35,652 nt of DNA from the NCBI GenBank assembly GCA_030765685.1, contig JAVCCB010000045.1, positions 1 to 35,652 of the forward strand. Reading direction: 5' to 3'. The notes under the pieces are model-generated. The model saw only the letters and a list, made by a program, of their open reading frames with translations, was not told where the DNA came from and did not search any database. Positions 15,010 through 22,980 of the stretch are shown here, one piece after another. Position 1 is the stretch's first letter; each line of letters begins with the position of its first letter. A program made the translations under genes and the position numbers. This DNA is from Candidatus Tantalella remota (GTDB taxonomy: Bacteria > Omnitrophota > Gorgyraeia > Tantalellales > Tantalellaceae).

Positions 15010-16344
15010 CTAAGATCTGCTTTCCAAATACTCCACCACCGGCGCTACGCCTTGCTCTTTTGCCAACGCTTCTGTACGGGCGAGTACCTGCGGTGTGACA
15101 GTTTGGGTTCCTTCCATAGAAGCCGTTGAGGCTCCGAAAAGATTTCCGGTATGGACAGCTTGTTCAAATGTTTTTCCGTTAGAAAGCGCGTAAAGGACTC
15201 CCGCTTTAAGTGAATCTCCGGCGGCAGTATGACATGCCGGTATTATTTTGATACCCTTCTCCTGTATAATTTTGTCCCGCATGACCAGAATGAGTCCGTT
15301 CTTATCCAATGAAACAAGGACTCCTAGGAGATCGTATTTGTCCCTTAATTTTACCGCGTATTTTTTAACGGTATCTTCGGTGATCGTGTTTTTATCCAGA
15401 ACGCCTTTTTTAACGAGGCCGCTTGATGTCAGTATCTGTATGAATTCTTCGACGTTCGGTTTGATGATATCCTGAGGCGTTTTCCTGGAAATGTCCAAAA
15501 CTGACATGGCTTCCTTAGGCGCGGACATATGCCAGAAATCTATTAAGAGTTCCACCTTGTCTCGGTATTTTTCCTTAACCAGTTTTACCAGTGAAGAATA
15601 ATAGGGGAGAGATCTGTTATACCTGATGGGTCCCCCTGCCGAGATCACCATCCAGACAGTGCTTGAGCCCGCTTTGAACATCTCATCAAGCATTGTCATG
15701 GTCTCGCGATTGAGATCCTCAACCGTCTTTTCTGAGAGCTCCTCTGCCCACCCATGCATCACGGGAAGGGCTTCTGAGTCGACTATGTTCAGGACCTCTA
15801 CCTGTTTATTTTCTTTGTCGCGTACCAGGACACAAGAGATGTTGCCGTTCAAAAAATCTTTTTCCCAGACATTGGTGATCTCGTCTTCCGCTTTTCCTGA
15901 CAGCGCCACCAGAGCTATATTTTTATTAAAATTGCTGAATACCTTCGATACATTGATCTGGTCTCCGCCCGGATCCATTCGGTATCTTGCCAGAGTAAGA
16001 CTGCCGTCCGGTCCGGTCTTCCATTCGATCGTAACATCAAGAGGTCCGGCATGGTTTACCCCCAGGACATTGGTGCCCGATAAAGACGCAACTTTGGCCG
16101 TATTTGCGGGTTTCTCGGTATCACCGGAATCTTTTACGGCTGCTATGACCCACTGGGCGATCTCACGGTTTACGCGTCTTTTCTCAGCATCGGCCAGTTC
16201 TTCATTATGGCGAGTGATGGCTTCCCTGAGAGACGGGCCCGTAAGGTCGTTTATGCCAAGATCCTTTAATACAATGCCTTTAATATCCACTGGTACATTA
16301 TAAGCCGTACTGGTTCTGAAATCAAAGCTAAACCTGTTTTGCAA
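15010..16344 (-). CDS. PfkB-family sugar kinase with a 90-residue N-terminal extension
   Basis: A 444-residue ribokinase/PfkB-type enzyme, closest in pattern to 1-phosphofructokinase/tagatose-6-phosphate kinase: GVNHAGPLDVTIEW near 95-108, GGDQINVSKVFSNF from 126, KPNVEEF at 295-301, GVLVSLDKNGLIL near 341 and AAGDSLKAG with catalytic Asp377. The canonical fold begins near residue 93; the first ~90 residues (LREAITRHNEELADAEKRRV, charged helix) have no counterpart I know in bacterial members of 310-320 residues. The first usable start is a TTG at 16344, and the region upstream is repeat DNA, so the true start is uncertain. It is the only minus-strand gene in the window and is divergent from the HAD-GH130-symporter run, which suggests a shared sugar pathway. 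The substrate is not known. Confidence 0.8.
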   Translation of the reverse strand: MQNRFSFDFRTSTAYNVPVDIKGIVLKDLGINDLTGPSLREAITRHNEELADAEKRRVNREIAQWVIAAVKDSGDTEKPANTAKVASLSGTNVLGVNHAGPLDVTIEWKTGPDGSLTLARYRMDPGGDQINVSKVFSNFNKNIALVALSGKAEDEITNVWEKDFLNGNISCVLVRDKENKQVEVLNIVDSEALPVMHGWAEELSEKTVEDLNRETMTMLDEMFKAGSSTVWMVISAGGPIRYNRSLPYYSSLVKLVKEKYRDKVELLIDFWHMSAPKEAMSVLDISRKTPQDIIKPNVEEFIQILTSSGLVKKGVLDKNTITEDTVKKYAVKLRDKYDLLGVLVSLDKNGLILVMRDKIIQEKGIKIIPACHTAAGDSLKAGVLYALSNGKTFEQAVHTGNLFGASTASMEGTQTVTPQVLARTEALAKEQGVAPVVEYLESRS

Positions 16345-16565
16345 GTAATCGTCATCCCGGAGAAACTGAACCTTGTGAGGTTTGATCCGGGATCACATAA
16401 GGCTAAAAATGGTAACATATTAGAAAAAGCTGACCCCGTAAAGGGGGAGAATATGGCTGTTGGGGGGGGTTTTAGGTAAAAAGTGGCCTATATAGAGGAA
16501 ATATATTGTTATTTGAGCGTTCGAGTGGTAAACTGATTATTCTAAATATGCCGGAATAGTCAGTT

Positions 16566-16593
16566 TTGAGGCTGTTTTCGGTTGTGATAATAC
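16566..16593 (+). promoter_or_regulatory. Candidate promoter for the HAD-GH130-symporter operon
   Basis: TTGAGG at 16566-16571, a 16-base spacer, and TAATAC at 16588-16593, about 40 bases before the HAD start. The rest of the 276-base divergent spacer holds a gtcatcccg-type palindrome (about 16350-16398), a short cccc/gggg hairpin, and a run of eight G at 16462-16469. Confidence 0.35.
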
Positions 16594-16632
16594 TACAAGA
16601 AAAAAAGGATTGGATTCAAAGTGGAGAAAAAA

Positions 16633-17400
16633 ATGCTTTTTGTCTCTGATTTTGACAAAACTCTTTCAACGGGGGATATGGGGTATATCCTGAGCGCAAA
16701 GCTTGGGATATCTGCGGAGCAGTTCGACCAGAAGATCGAAGAGATAAAACGCAGAAATATCGTCCAGCTCGGCGGAGAACTCGCGCACCTTATAATAAGG
16801 GATCCTGATTATGTCGGGAAAGTGACTAAAGACCTCCTTTATGAGGTCGGCAATGAAGTCGAGCTTAAAAAGGGTGTTCCGGATCTTATGAAGATCCTGT
16901 TTGAAGGGATAGATAATTGCAGTTTTGGCACGTATATCGTATCCGCTGCCCCAAAAGAATGTGTTGATAAGGCGATGGAGGGCATCTTCCCGGCAGAGAA
17001 CATCTATGGCACAACTTTTCTTTTTGAAAACGGCGTAGTCCAGGATGTTATAGGGACCAATGCCGGACACGCGAAAGTATCCACTCTTGACATGTTGAAG
17101 CAAAAAGAGAATGTCACCAGATACGCCATAATATATGTGGGGGATGGATCAAGTGATGTTCATGTGATGCTGCATGTCAAATCTTACCAGGGATATACGA
17201 TAACCGTATCCCCGGCGCCTTATATGGGGCATATCTGCCGGAGAAGCGTAATATCAGACAATGTTCTTTCTATTTTGGTACCGATCCTTCAAGACCTTTT
17301 AAAGTACGATGAAGGCAAGGTCCGGAAGTTTTTTGAGGATAGAGGACACGCGGTTTTAGAGTGGAACAGAGCCGATACAGAGTGGCTGGATATAGTTTAA
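16633..17400 (+). CDS. HAD-superfamily phosphatase (PSP-like)
   Basis: A 255-residue HAD hydrolase of the phosphoserine-phosphatase/MtnX type. Motif I is DFDKTLS near the N-terminus (nucleophile and acid Asp), motif II the Ser of VSAAPK, and motif IV GDGSSDVH near residue 170. A helical cap lies between I and II. I chose the ATG at 16633 because TGGAG lies six bases upstream; a GTG at 16621 would add four residues. It leads a three-gene run with a GH130 enzyme and a sugar symporter, so a sugar-phosphate substrate is more likely than phosphoserine, but this is inference. Confidence 0.85.
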   Translation: MLFVSDFDKTLSTGDMGYILSAKLGISAEQFDQKIEEIKRRNIVQLGGELAHLIIRDPDYVGKVTKDLLYEVGNEVELKKGVPDLMKILFEGIDNCSFGTYIVSAAPKECVDKAMEGIFPAENIYGTTFLFENGVVQDVIGTNAGHAKVSTLDMLKQKENVTRYAIIYVGDGSSDVHVMLHVKSYQGYTITVSPAPYMGHICRRSVISDNVLSILVPILQDLLKYDEGKVRKFFEDRGHAVLEWNRADTEWLDIV

Positions 17401-17457
17401 GAAAAACATACGGACGAAAGGTTGTTAAATATGAATACAAAATCGGAGGTGTTAGGC

Positions 17458-18399
17458 GTGAGTACAAGCAAATTTCCAATATGTAAGAGGTACGACGGTA
17501 ATCCTGTATTGACGGGTAAGGATTTTCCCGTTGAAGCCGACATTAAGAACGTTTTTAATTCCGGCATCATAAAATACAATGATGTTTATCTGATGGTCTG
17601 CAGGGTGGAGGATTCCGCGCTCGTCGACCGTTTCTGGATCGCGGAGAGTAAAGACGGCTATAATTTCACACCTTGGCCTGAGCCGGTTGAGATGCCCCAT
17701 GATGATCCGGAGTTCAAGGAATATACCGCGGGTATGTATTATGACCCTCGCGTGACAAAGATAGGGGACGATTATTATATCGTTCACGCGGCCCACTCAG
17801 GCCACACCTGCCGTCTCAGCCTGGTAAAGACGGACGACTTCAAGAAATTCGAATGGAAGGGTTTTATTTCCGAGACGGATAACCGTAACGGCGTACTTTT
17901 TCCGGAGAAGATCAACGGGCTGTACGCGCGTCTCGACAGGCCGAATACCGGATCTGACACAGGCGATGTCTGGGTATCGTATTCTCCGGACCTGACATTT
18001 TGGGGAAAAGCGAGCTGCGTATTCAGGAACTATGAAGGTATAGGCTGGGCATGGACAAAGATAGGCCCGGGAGCCGCTCCCATTAAGACTGATGAGGGAT
18101 GGTTGACCATCTTTCATGGTGTACGCACACAGTGTAAACAGCATTTTATCTATCAGCTGGGTGTATGTCTTCTGGATCTGGATGATCCGTCAAAGGTGAA
18201 GGCTATGAGCAAAAAGGCCATTCTCATACCCGAAGAGGACTACGAACTTGTGGGGCAGACTCCCAGCGTGGTGTTTACCTGCGGAGCCGTGGCCGAAGAT
18301 GACGGAGAGATAAAACTTTATTACGGCGGTGCCGATACAGTGCAGTGCGTGGCTACTACGACCGTAGATAGACTTATTGATGCCTGTTATAATCGATAA
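17458..18399 (+). CDS. GH130-family glycoside phosphorylase/hydrolase
   Basis: A five-bladed beta-propeller enzyme of family GH130, whose members mostly phosphorolyse beta-mannosides to mannose 1-phosphate; some hydrolyse. The signatures are KRYDGNPVLTGKDFPVEA, FNSGIIKYNDVYLMVCRVED, YYDPRVTKIGDDYYIVHAA, RLDRPN, KIGPGAAPIKTDEGWLTIFHGV and LYYGGADTVQC. The GTG at 17458 has GGAGGT eight bases upstream; an ATG at 17431 with a weaker AAAGG is an alternative adding nine residues. The protein has no signal peptide, so it acts in the cytosol on sugar brought in by the symporter encoded downstream. The mannoside specificity is a family expectation, not shown. Confidence 0.88.
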   Translation: MSTSKFPICKRYDGNPVLTGKDFPVEADIKNVFNSGIIKYNDVYLMVCRVEDSALVDRFWIAESKDGYNFTPWPEPVEMPHDDPEFKEYTAGMYYDPRVTKIGDDYYIVHAAHSGHTCRLSLVKTDDFKKFEWKGFISETDNRNGVLFPEKINGLYARLDRPNTGSDTGDVWVSYSPDLTFWGKASCVFRNYEGIGWAWTKIGPGAAPIKTDEGWLTIFHGVRTQCKQHFIYQLGVCLLDLDDPSKVKAMSKKAILIPEEDYELVGQTPSVVFTCGAVAEDDGEIKLYYGGADTVQCVATTTVDRLIDACYNR

Positions 18400-18469
18400 G
18401 TTCAGTTCTGAAGATATCCGCCTTGTCAGTTGTAGAAGTTATGGTCTCATTAAATAAGGAGAAAACAGA

Positions 18470-19924
18470 ATGCAGGAAGGTAATGTAGCTACGGAGAAGA
18501 AACCTTTGCGGGATCGGCTTCCGGTACCCACAAAGTTGTTCTACGGTCTTGGCACGGCAGTCGACATGTGGGGCATATGGCTCTACCCGTCTGTCGCTTT
18601 TGCTCTTTTTAACATGTATCTGGGCGTCTCACCGTGGCTGGTGGGTTTGGCCCTTACATTGATCCGGGTATTTGACGCCATAGTCGATCCTGTGGTGGGG
18701 TGGGTATCCGATAACCTGCGTACCAGACACGGACGCCGGCGTCCCTTCATCCTGATAGCCGGTATTTTGAGCGGACTGATGCTGCCGATCCTGTTTTGGA
18801 TATCGCCGTCATGGATAAATATAAAGTTTCTCGGCGTATCCGTGATATTCTGGTACATGCTGGGTTCCAACCTGATCTATATACCCATAATCAGTTCTTT
18901 TACGGTGCCTTACTACAGCTTGAGTAATGAGATGACGCCTGATTATGAAGAGCGTACCTCCATCATGGCCTATCGTAGCATGGCCCAAAAGGTCTTCGAA
19001 TTAGGGAATTTTTACGCACTCAGGTTTACCAACCTGGCCTGGTTTCTTATCCCGGGGACAGGAGAAAAGAATGTGCTTCTGGGGCTTAAGGTATATTCAT
19101 CTATCCTGGGCCTGGTAATGGTTGTTTTTGCTGTAATTATTTTCTTTAAGACTAAAGAACGGTATTATGACACGGTAGTCGTGAACGTTAAAGAAAAGAT
19201 CTCCTTACTGAGCTCATATGGTGAGACCTTGAGATGTAAGCCGTTCCGTCAGATGGTAATCGTCGGTGCCTCTTTTATCATAGGTACCAGTATGGTCGGT
19301 TCACTCGGTTATTACGCCACGGTTTTTTATGTATCAGCCGGGAATAAAGTTATGGGAGATAACTGGCAGTTCTTTATGGGTATAGCGTTTATGCTTGGAG
19401 GCGTTATAGGCGTTCCGCTTCTTTCGACTATCGCTCATCACATAGGCAAACGGCGCGCGGTAGTTGTAGCTTGCTGTATAGGTATTCTGGGTTACGGCGG
19501 TTCCTGGTTCCTCTATACGCCGAAGATCGTATGGCTGCAGACGGTGGCATCGGGGCTTATGGGTATGGCCGCGGCGTCTCTCTGGATGCTTCATAGCTCT
19601 ATCGGTGCCGACATCATTGACTACGATGAACTTAATACGCATGAAAGAAGAGAAGGTTCTTTTACCGCGTGCGCTTCATATATTCTTAAGCTGGGGAACT
19701 CATTAGGTTATTTTTTCTCCGGCCTTATTCTTTCATGGGTTGGTTTTACCTGGGATCGCCAGGTTCAGCTTCCCTCGACTATACTCGGGATCCGCGTGTC
19801 GCTGGCTTTCCTGCCGATCGCGGGTATGATCCTGGCTATAATCTTTGTTTTGAAGATGCCCATTACGAAACAGATAGCTCAGGAAAACCGCAGGAAGCTC
19901 GAAGAGCGAAGGGGGGCGGTGTAA
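18470..19924 (+). CDS. GPH-family (MelB-like) sugar:cation symporter
   Basis: A 484-residue, 12-helix major-facilitator protein. The GPH signature is DAIVDPVVGWVSDNLRTRHGRRRPFI near residues 65-90, with a second family feature SSIGADIIDYDELNTHERREG near 380-400. Long hydrophobic helices fill the rest (for example MGIAFMLGGVIGVPLLS). GPH carriers import glycosides with Na+ or H+ through the inner membrane. AAGGAG is the ribosome site. It closes the HAD-GH130 operon and is followed by a strong terminator, so the set probably takes up and splits a disaccharide or small oligosaccharide. Confidence 0.93.
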   Translation: MQEGNVATEKKPLRDRLPVPTKLFYGLGTAVDMWGIWLYPSVAFALFNMYLGVSPWLVGLALTLIRVFDAIVDPVVGWVSDNLRTRHGRRRPFILIAGILSGLMLPILFWISPSWINIKFLGVSVIFWYMLGSNLIYIPIISSFTVPYYSLSNEMTPDYEERTSIMAYRSMAQKVFELGNFYALRFTNLAWFLIPGTGEKNVLLGLKVYSSILGLVMVVFAVIIFFKTKERYYDTVVVNVKEKISLLSSYGETLRCKPFRQMVIVGASFIIGTSMVGSLGYYATVFYVSAGNKVMGDNWQFFMGIAFMLGGVIGVPLLSTIAHHIGKRRAVVVACCIGILGYGGSWFLYTPKIVWLQTVASGLMGMAAASLWMLHSSIGADIIDYDELNTHERREGSFTACASYILKLGNSLGYFFSGLILSWVGFTWDRQVQLPSTILGIRVSLAFLPIAGMILAIIFVLKMPITKQIAQENRRKLEERRGAV

Positions 19925-19959
19925 ATTATATAAGTGCTGGTAGCAAAGTAGGTTACAAT

Positions 19960-19990
19960 AAAAAAGCCACTCAAAAGAGTGGCTTTTTTA
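19960..19990 (+). terminator. Strong intrinsic terminator of the sugar operon
   Basis: aaaaagccactc (19961-19972) pairs exactly with gagtggcttttt (19977-19988) around an AAAA loop, and the T run is built into the stem end. It is symmetrical, so it could act on both strands. Confidence 0.93.
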
Positions 19991-20070
19991 TTGCTCCCCC
20001 ACGTCTTAACCTGGTCGAACCTAACCTGGTTATATTTGCAGACCTACCTTGATGTTTTATCAAATGTAAA

Positions 20071-20225
20071 CGGTAAGCTGGGAATAGATAATTGGGAATT
20101 GGGAATGGTGAAAAGCCGGGAATTGAGAATAGTGCCCCTGTTACAATTCCCTATTCCCCATTCACCCTTCCCCAAAATAGCTGCCTAGTGCTCCGCAACT
20201 GAATTCTATGTACTGAATACTGAAA
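20071..20225 (+). repeat. D-type heptad repeat, copy 1
   Basis: Units such as attggga, atggtga on the left and attccct, attcccc, attcacc on the right form a foldback (gggaattg at 20118-20125 with caattccc at 20144-20151). A second module of ctgaatt/ctgaata units follows. The same two modules in the same order occur at 25313-25431. No gene is seen between 19925 and 20326 apart from the terminator, this repeat and a promoter. Confidence 0.8.
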
Positions 20226-20250
20226 TAGTTCCCCCAATCCGCAAATCTCC

Positions 20251-20279
20251 TTGCCCAAACCCGGCTTTTCGTATATCAT
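20251..20279 (+). promoter_or_regulatory. Candidate sigma-70 promoter for the aldolase pair
   Basis: TTGCCC at 20251-20256, a 17-base spacer and TATCAT at 20274-20279 lie about 50 bases before the ATG at 20327, which has an AAAGGAGA ribosome site. Confidence 0.5.
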
Positions 20280-20326
20280 ATGAAGACTAAATAATATTAA
20301 GTATGATCAAGTAAAAGGAGATTAAA

Positions 20327-21277
20327 ATGTACAGAGAAGAGATAAAGGTCCTTGACTGCACAATACGTGACGGTGGACTCATAAACGACCATTTTTTTGA
20401 GGATAATTTTGTTCGCGAGGTCTATAAAGCGGTATCGGCCGCTGGCGTGGACTATATGGAAATAGGGTACAGGGCTTCAAAAAATATTCTGTCGCCCGAT
20501 GAATTCGGTAAATGGAAATTTAGCGAAGAGGATGAAATAAAACGGGCTATCGACGGTATAGAGTCGCGGACGAAACTTTCGGTAATGGTCGATATCGGGA
20601 GGGTCGAGAAGCATGACATACTGCCGTGTAAGGATAGCGTTCTGGATATGATACGTGTAGCTACGTATGTGAAGGATATTGATAAGGCTATAGACCTGGC
20701 CAATGAGGCATTATCGAAAGGGTATGAGACCACCATAAACATAATGGCGATATCAGCGGCCATAGAAACGGAACTTGACGAGGCGTTGGCACAGGTGGAG
20801 TCAGAGACCAAGGTTTCCGCGGTATACATAGTGGACAGTTTTGGATCTCTTTATTCCGAGAACGTAACTCATTTGGTGAACAAATATAAGAAGTTTATTA
20901 AGACCAAAGAGGTGGGCATGCACGCTCATAATAACCAGCAGCTAGGGTATGCCAATACCATACAGGCGATCATAGATGGGGTGAATTTTGTTGACGCGAC
21001 CATTTATGGTATAGGAAGAGCTGCCGGCAACTGTCCTCTGGAGCTTCTTATGGGTTTTCTCAAAAACCCAAAATTTGATCTCAAGCCCATACTGGACGTC
21101 ATATCAAAAGAGTTTATTCCCCTGCGTAAAGAGATAGAATGGGGATACCTTATCCCTTACGCCATAACCGGGATGCTCAACGAACATCCCAGAATGGCGA
21201 TGGCTCTGAGAAAAACGGAGAACAAGGACGACTATCTCGAATTTTTTAAAAGTATGTCTGCTACGGAGATAGATTAA
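20327..21277 (+). CDS. HMGL-like (DRE-TIM) aldolase, related to 4-hydroxy-2-oxovalerate aldolase
   Basis: A 316-residue metal-dependent TIM-barrel lyase. The DRE motif region is LDCTIRDGGLIND near residues 9-21, the metal ligands are in HAHNN (near 204), and YGIGRAAGNCPLELLMG near 232 is the usual product-side loop. The family (HMG-CoA lyase, isopropylmalate synthase, DmpG) makes or breaks C-C bonds of oxo acids. It lacks the C-terminal domain of isopropylmalate/citramalate synthases, so a lyase is more likely. It sits just before KDPG aldolase, with a heptad array as the only spacer, so both may act on sugar acid breakdown; that link is inference. Confidence 0.85.
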   Translation: MYREEIKVLDCTIRDGGLINDHFFEDNFVREVYKAVSAAGVDYMEIGYRASKNILSPDEFGKWKFSEEDEIKRAIDGIESRTKLSVMVDIGRVEKHDILPCKDSVLDMIRVATYVKDIDKAIDLANEALSKGYETTINIMAISAAIETELDEALAQVESETKVSAVYIVDSFGSLYSENVTHLVNKYKKFIKTKEVGMHAHNNQQLGYANTIQAIIDGVNFVDATIYGIGRAAGNCPLELLMGFLKNPKFDLKPILDVISKEFIPLRKEIEWGYLIPYAITGMLNEHPRMAMALRKTENKDDYLEFFKSMSATEID

Positions 21278-21282
21278 CAGCA

Positions 21283-21359
21283 GTACCGGGTTGTGGGTGT
21301 CGGGTACCGGGCAAGATCTCACGGTACCTGATCCTCGATACTCGATACTCGGTACAAAA
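21283..21359 (+). repeat. Eleven-unit phase-locked heptad array before the KDPG aldolase gene
   Basis: Units gtaccgg, gttgtgg, gtgtcgg, gtaccgg, then tcctcga, tactcga, tactcgg follow each other in one phase from 21283 to 21359; the ATG is at 21361. The left and right halves are partly reverse-complementary (gtaccg / cggtac at the ends). The last 13 bases, cgatactcggtac, are the same as those before mnmG. Confidence 0.85.
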
Positions 21360-21360
21360 T

Positions 21361-21993
21361 ATGGATATTAAAACGTTTAAAAAAACGCCTCTTATGGGTA
21401 TCGTAAGAGGTGTTTCTATTAAAGACATAGAGCCTCTTCTGGAGACGGTGATCTCTGCGGGTCTTGAGACTATAGAGATCACGATGAACACTCCTTCCGC
21501 GGCGGATATTATAAAAAGAGTGTGTGAACTTTCCGCGGGAAGGATAGAGGTCGGCGCCGGGACAGTCCTTGGCATGGGATCGCTGGAAGAGGCGGTAGGC
21601 GCGGGTGCCGGATTTATTGTTTCTCCGGTAACCGAAGAAGATGTCCTGGTCCATTGCGTGAAGAACAAAATACCGGTGTTTCCCGGGGCGCTTACTCCTC
21701 AGGAAGTATTCAATGCCTGGGATATGGGAGCGTCCATGGTGAAGATATTTCCGTCGAGCCTGTTTGGGCCAAAGTATTTCAAGGAACTTAAAGCCCCGCT
21801 TGACAAAGTGGAACTTATGGCCGTAGGCGGCGTGCGTCCCGAGAACATAAGCGAATATTTTTCCTGCGGCGCGAATGCCGTAGCGTTCGGTTCCAGCGTT
21901 TTTAAAAAAGAACTTCTGGAATCGGGAGACTTCGCCGCGATTGGCGACCTTGTCAGGCAGTATGTGGACGGGGTGAAGAGGGCGATAGGGTAG
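21361..21993 (+). CDS. eda: 2-dehydro-3-deoxyphosphogluconate (KDPG/KHG) aldolase
   Basis: A 210-residue class I aldolase that splits KDPG to pyruvate and glyceraldehyde 3-phosphate. The Schiff-base Lys128 lies in ASMVKIFPSS and the catalytic Glu39 in GLETIEITMNTP; VGAGTVLG and FPGALTPQEV are typical. The length is normal for the family. No Shine-Dalgarno precedes the ATG: the leader is a heptad array ending one base before it. No KDPG-forming dehydratase gene is in the window, so the exact oxo-acid substrate is open. Confidence 0.93.
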   Translation: MDIKTFKKTPLMGIVRGVSIKDIEPLLETVISAGLETIEITMNTPSAADIIKRVCELSAGRIEVGAGTVLGMGSLEEAVGAGAGFIVSPVTEEDVLVHCVKNKIPVFPGALTPQEVFNAWDMGASMVKIFPSSLFGPKYFKELKAPLDKVELMAVGGVRPENISEYFSCGANAVAFGSSVFKKELLESGDFAAIGDLVRQYVDGVKRAIG

Positions 21994-22013
21994 TTGACCA
22001 TAATGTAAGAGTA

Positions 22014-22191
22014 AAACCCAAATGTCAAAATCTAAATGACAAATGAAATCCCAATGACAAAATTCAAAACGCAGCGTCTTTGGATTTTTATGATTCCCTT
22101 GGATTTTGGGTTTAAGATTTAGGATTTAAATTTCAGCTAACGGCTGATCACTGATTACTGATGACTGATGACTAAAAATAGAGAGCTCAAG
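22014..22191 (+). repeat. C-type hairpin (copy 2) plus heptad array before exonuclease III
   Basis: aaacccaaatg...caaaatc arms fold back on ggattttgggttt arms around the loop gcagcgtc (about 22070-22080), ending near 22130. From 22136 a phase-locked run follows (gctaacg, gctgatc, actgatt, actgatg, actgatg, actaaaa) to the base before the ATG. Confidence 0.8.
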
Positions 22192-22192
22192 T

Positions 22193-22951
22193 ATGCGACT
22201 AATTTCCTGGAACGTTAACGGTATAAGAGCCATAAAGGGAAAAGGATTCCTGGAATGGTTCGAAAAAGAGTCACCGGACATATTATGTGTCCAGGAGACA
22301 AAAGCTTTGCCCGAACAGCTGGATACTGATCTTCTTGAGCCAGACGGATATAAGACATACTGGAACAATCCGAACCGTAAAGGTTATGCCGGGGTGGCGG
22401 TTTTCAGTAAAAAAGAACCGTTATCCGTTGAAACAGACTTTTCATCAGGCCGACTGGATACCGAAGGACGGTGTCTGACGCTGCATTTTAAGGACTTTGT
22501 CCTTAAAACTTGCTATTTTCCCAACGGCGGGGGGAGCCCGGAAAGACTTAAGTACAAACTGGATTTTTATAAGAAGTTTTTGAAGCATGTGGACGGGATA
22601 AAGAACAGGAACATCATCATATGCGGTGACGTCAATACCGCGCATAAAGAGATCGACCTGGCGCGCCCCAAACAGAACGAGATGTTTTCGGGTTTTCTTC
22701 CGGAAGAGAGGGCGTGGATGGACAAGTTCGTCTGTCACGGGTATGTGGATACTTTCAGGGAATGCTGCGCTGAAGGCGAGAACTATTCGTGGTGGGATTA
22801 TAAAACGCGTTCGAGGGAAAGGAACGTTGGCTGGAGAATAGATTATTTTTTTATTACAGAGAAGCTTAAAGGACGCCTTAAAGACGCTTTTATAATGACG
22901 GACGTTTTTGGAAGTGATCATTGTCCGGTGGGGATAGAGATCGCATTGTAG
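22193..22951 (+). CDS. xthA: Exodeoxyribonuclease III
   Basis: A 252-residue AP endonuclease/3' exonuclease of the exonuclease III family, used in base excision repair. Metal and catalytic residues are visible in ISWNVNGIRA, CVQETKA, GYAGVAVFS, CGDVNTAHKEIDLARPK, WRIDYFFIT and GSDHCPVGI. The length matches the bacterial enzyme. The leader is a heptad array; the only ribosome site is a weak GAGAG 9 bases upstream. Confidence 0.96.
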   Translation: MRLISWNVNGIRAIKGKGFLEWFEKESPDILCVQETKALPEQLDTDLLEPDGYKTYWNNPNRKGYAGVAVFSKKEPLSVETDFSSGRLDTEGRCLTLHFKDFVLKTCYFPNGGGSPERLKYKLDFYKKFLKHVDGIKNRNIIICGDVNTAHKEIDLARPKQNEMFSGFLPEERAWMDKFVCHGYVDTFRECCAEGENYSWWDYKTRSRERNVGWRIDYFFITEKLKGRLKDAFIMTDVFGSDHCPVGIEIAL

Positions 22952-22979
22952 GGAATTGAGAACAGGGAATAGGGAATAG
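22952..22979 (+). repeat. Four heptads filling the gap between exonuclease III and the next gene
   Basis: Units ggaattg, agaacag, ggaatag, ggaatag run from 22952 to 22979, and the next gene starts at GTG 22981. The words match the D-type repeats at 20071 and 25313. Confidence 0.7.
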
Positions 22980-22980
22980 A

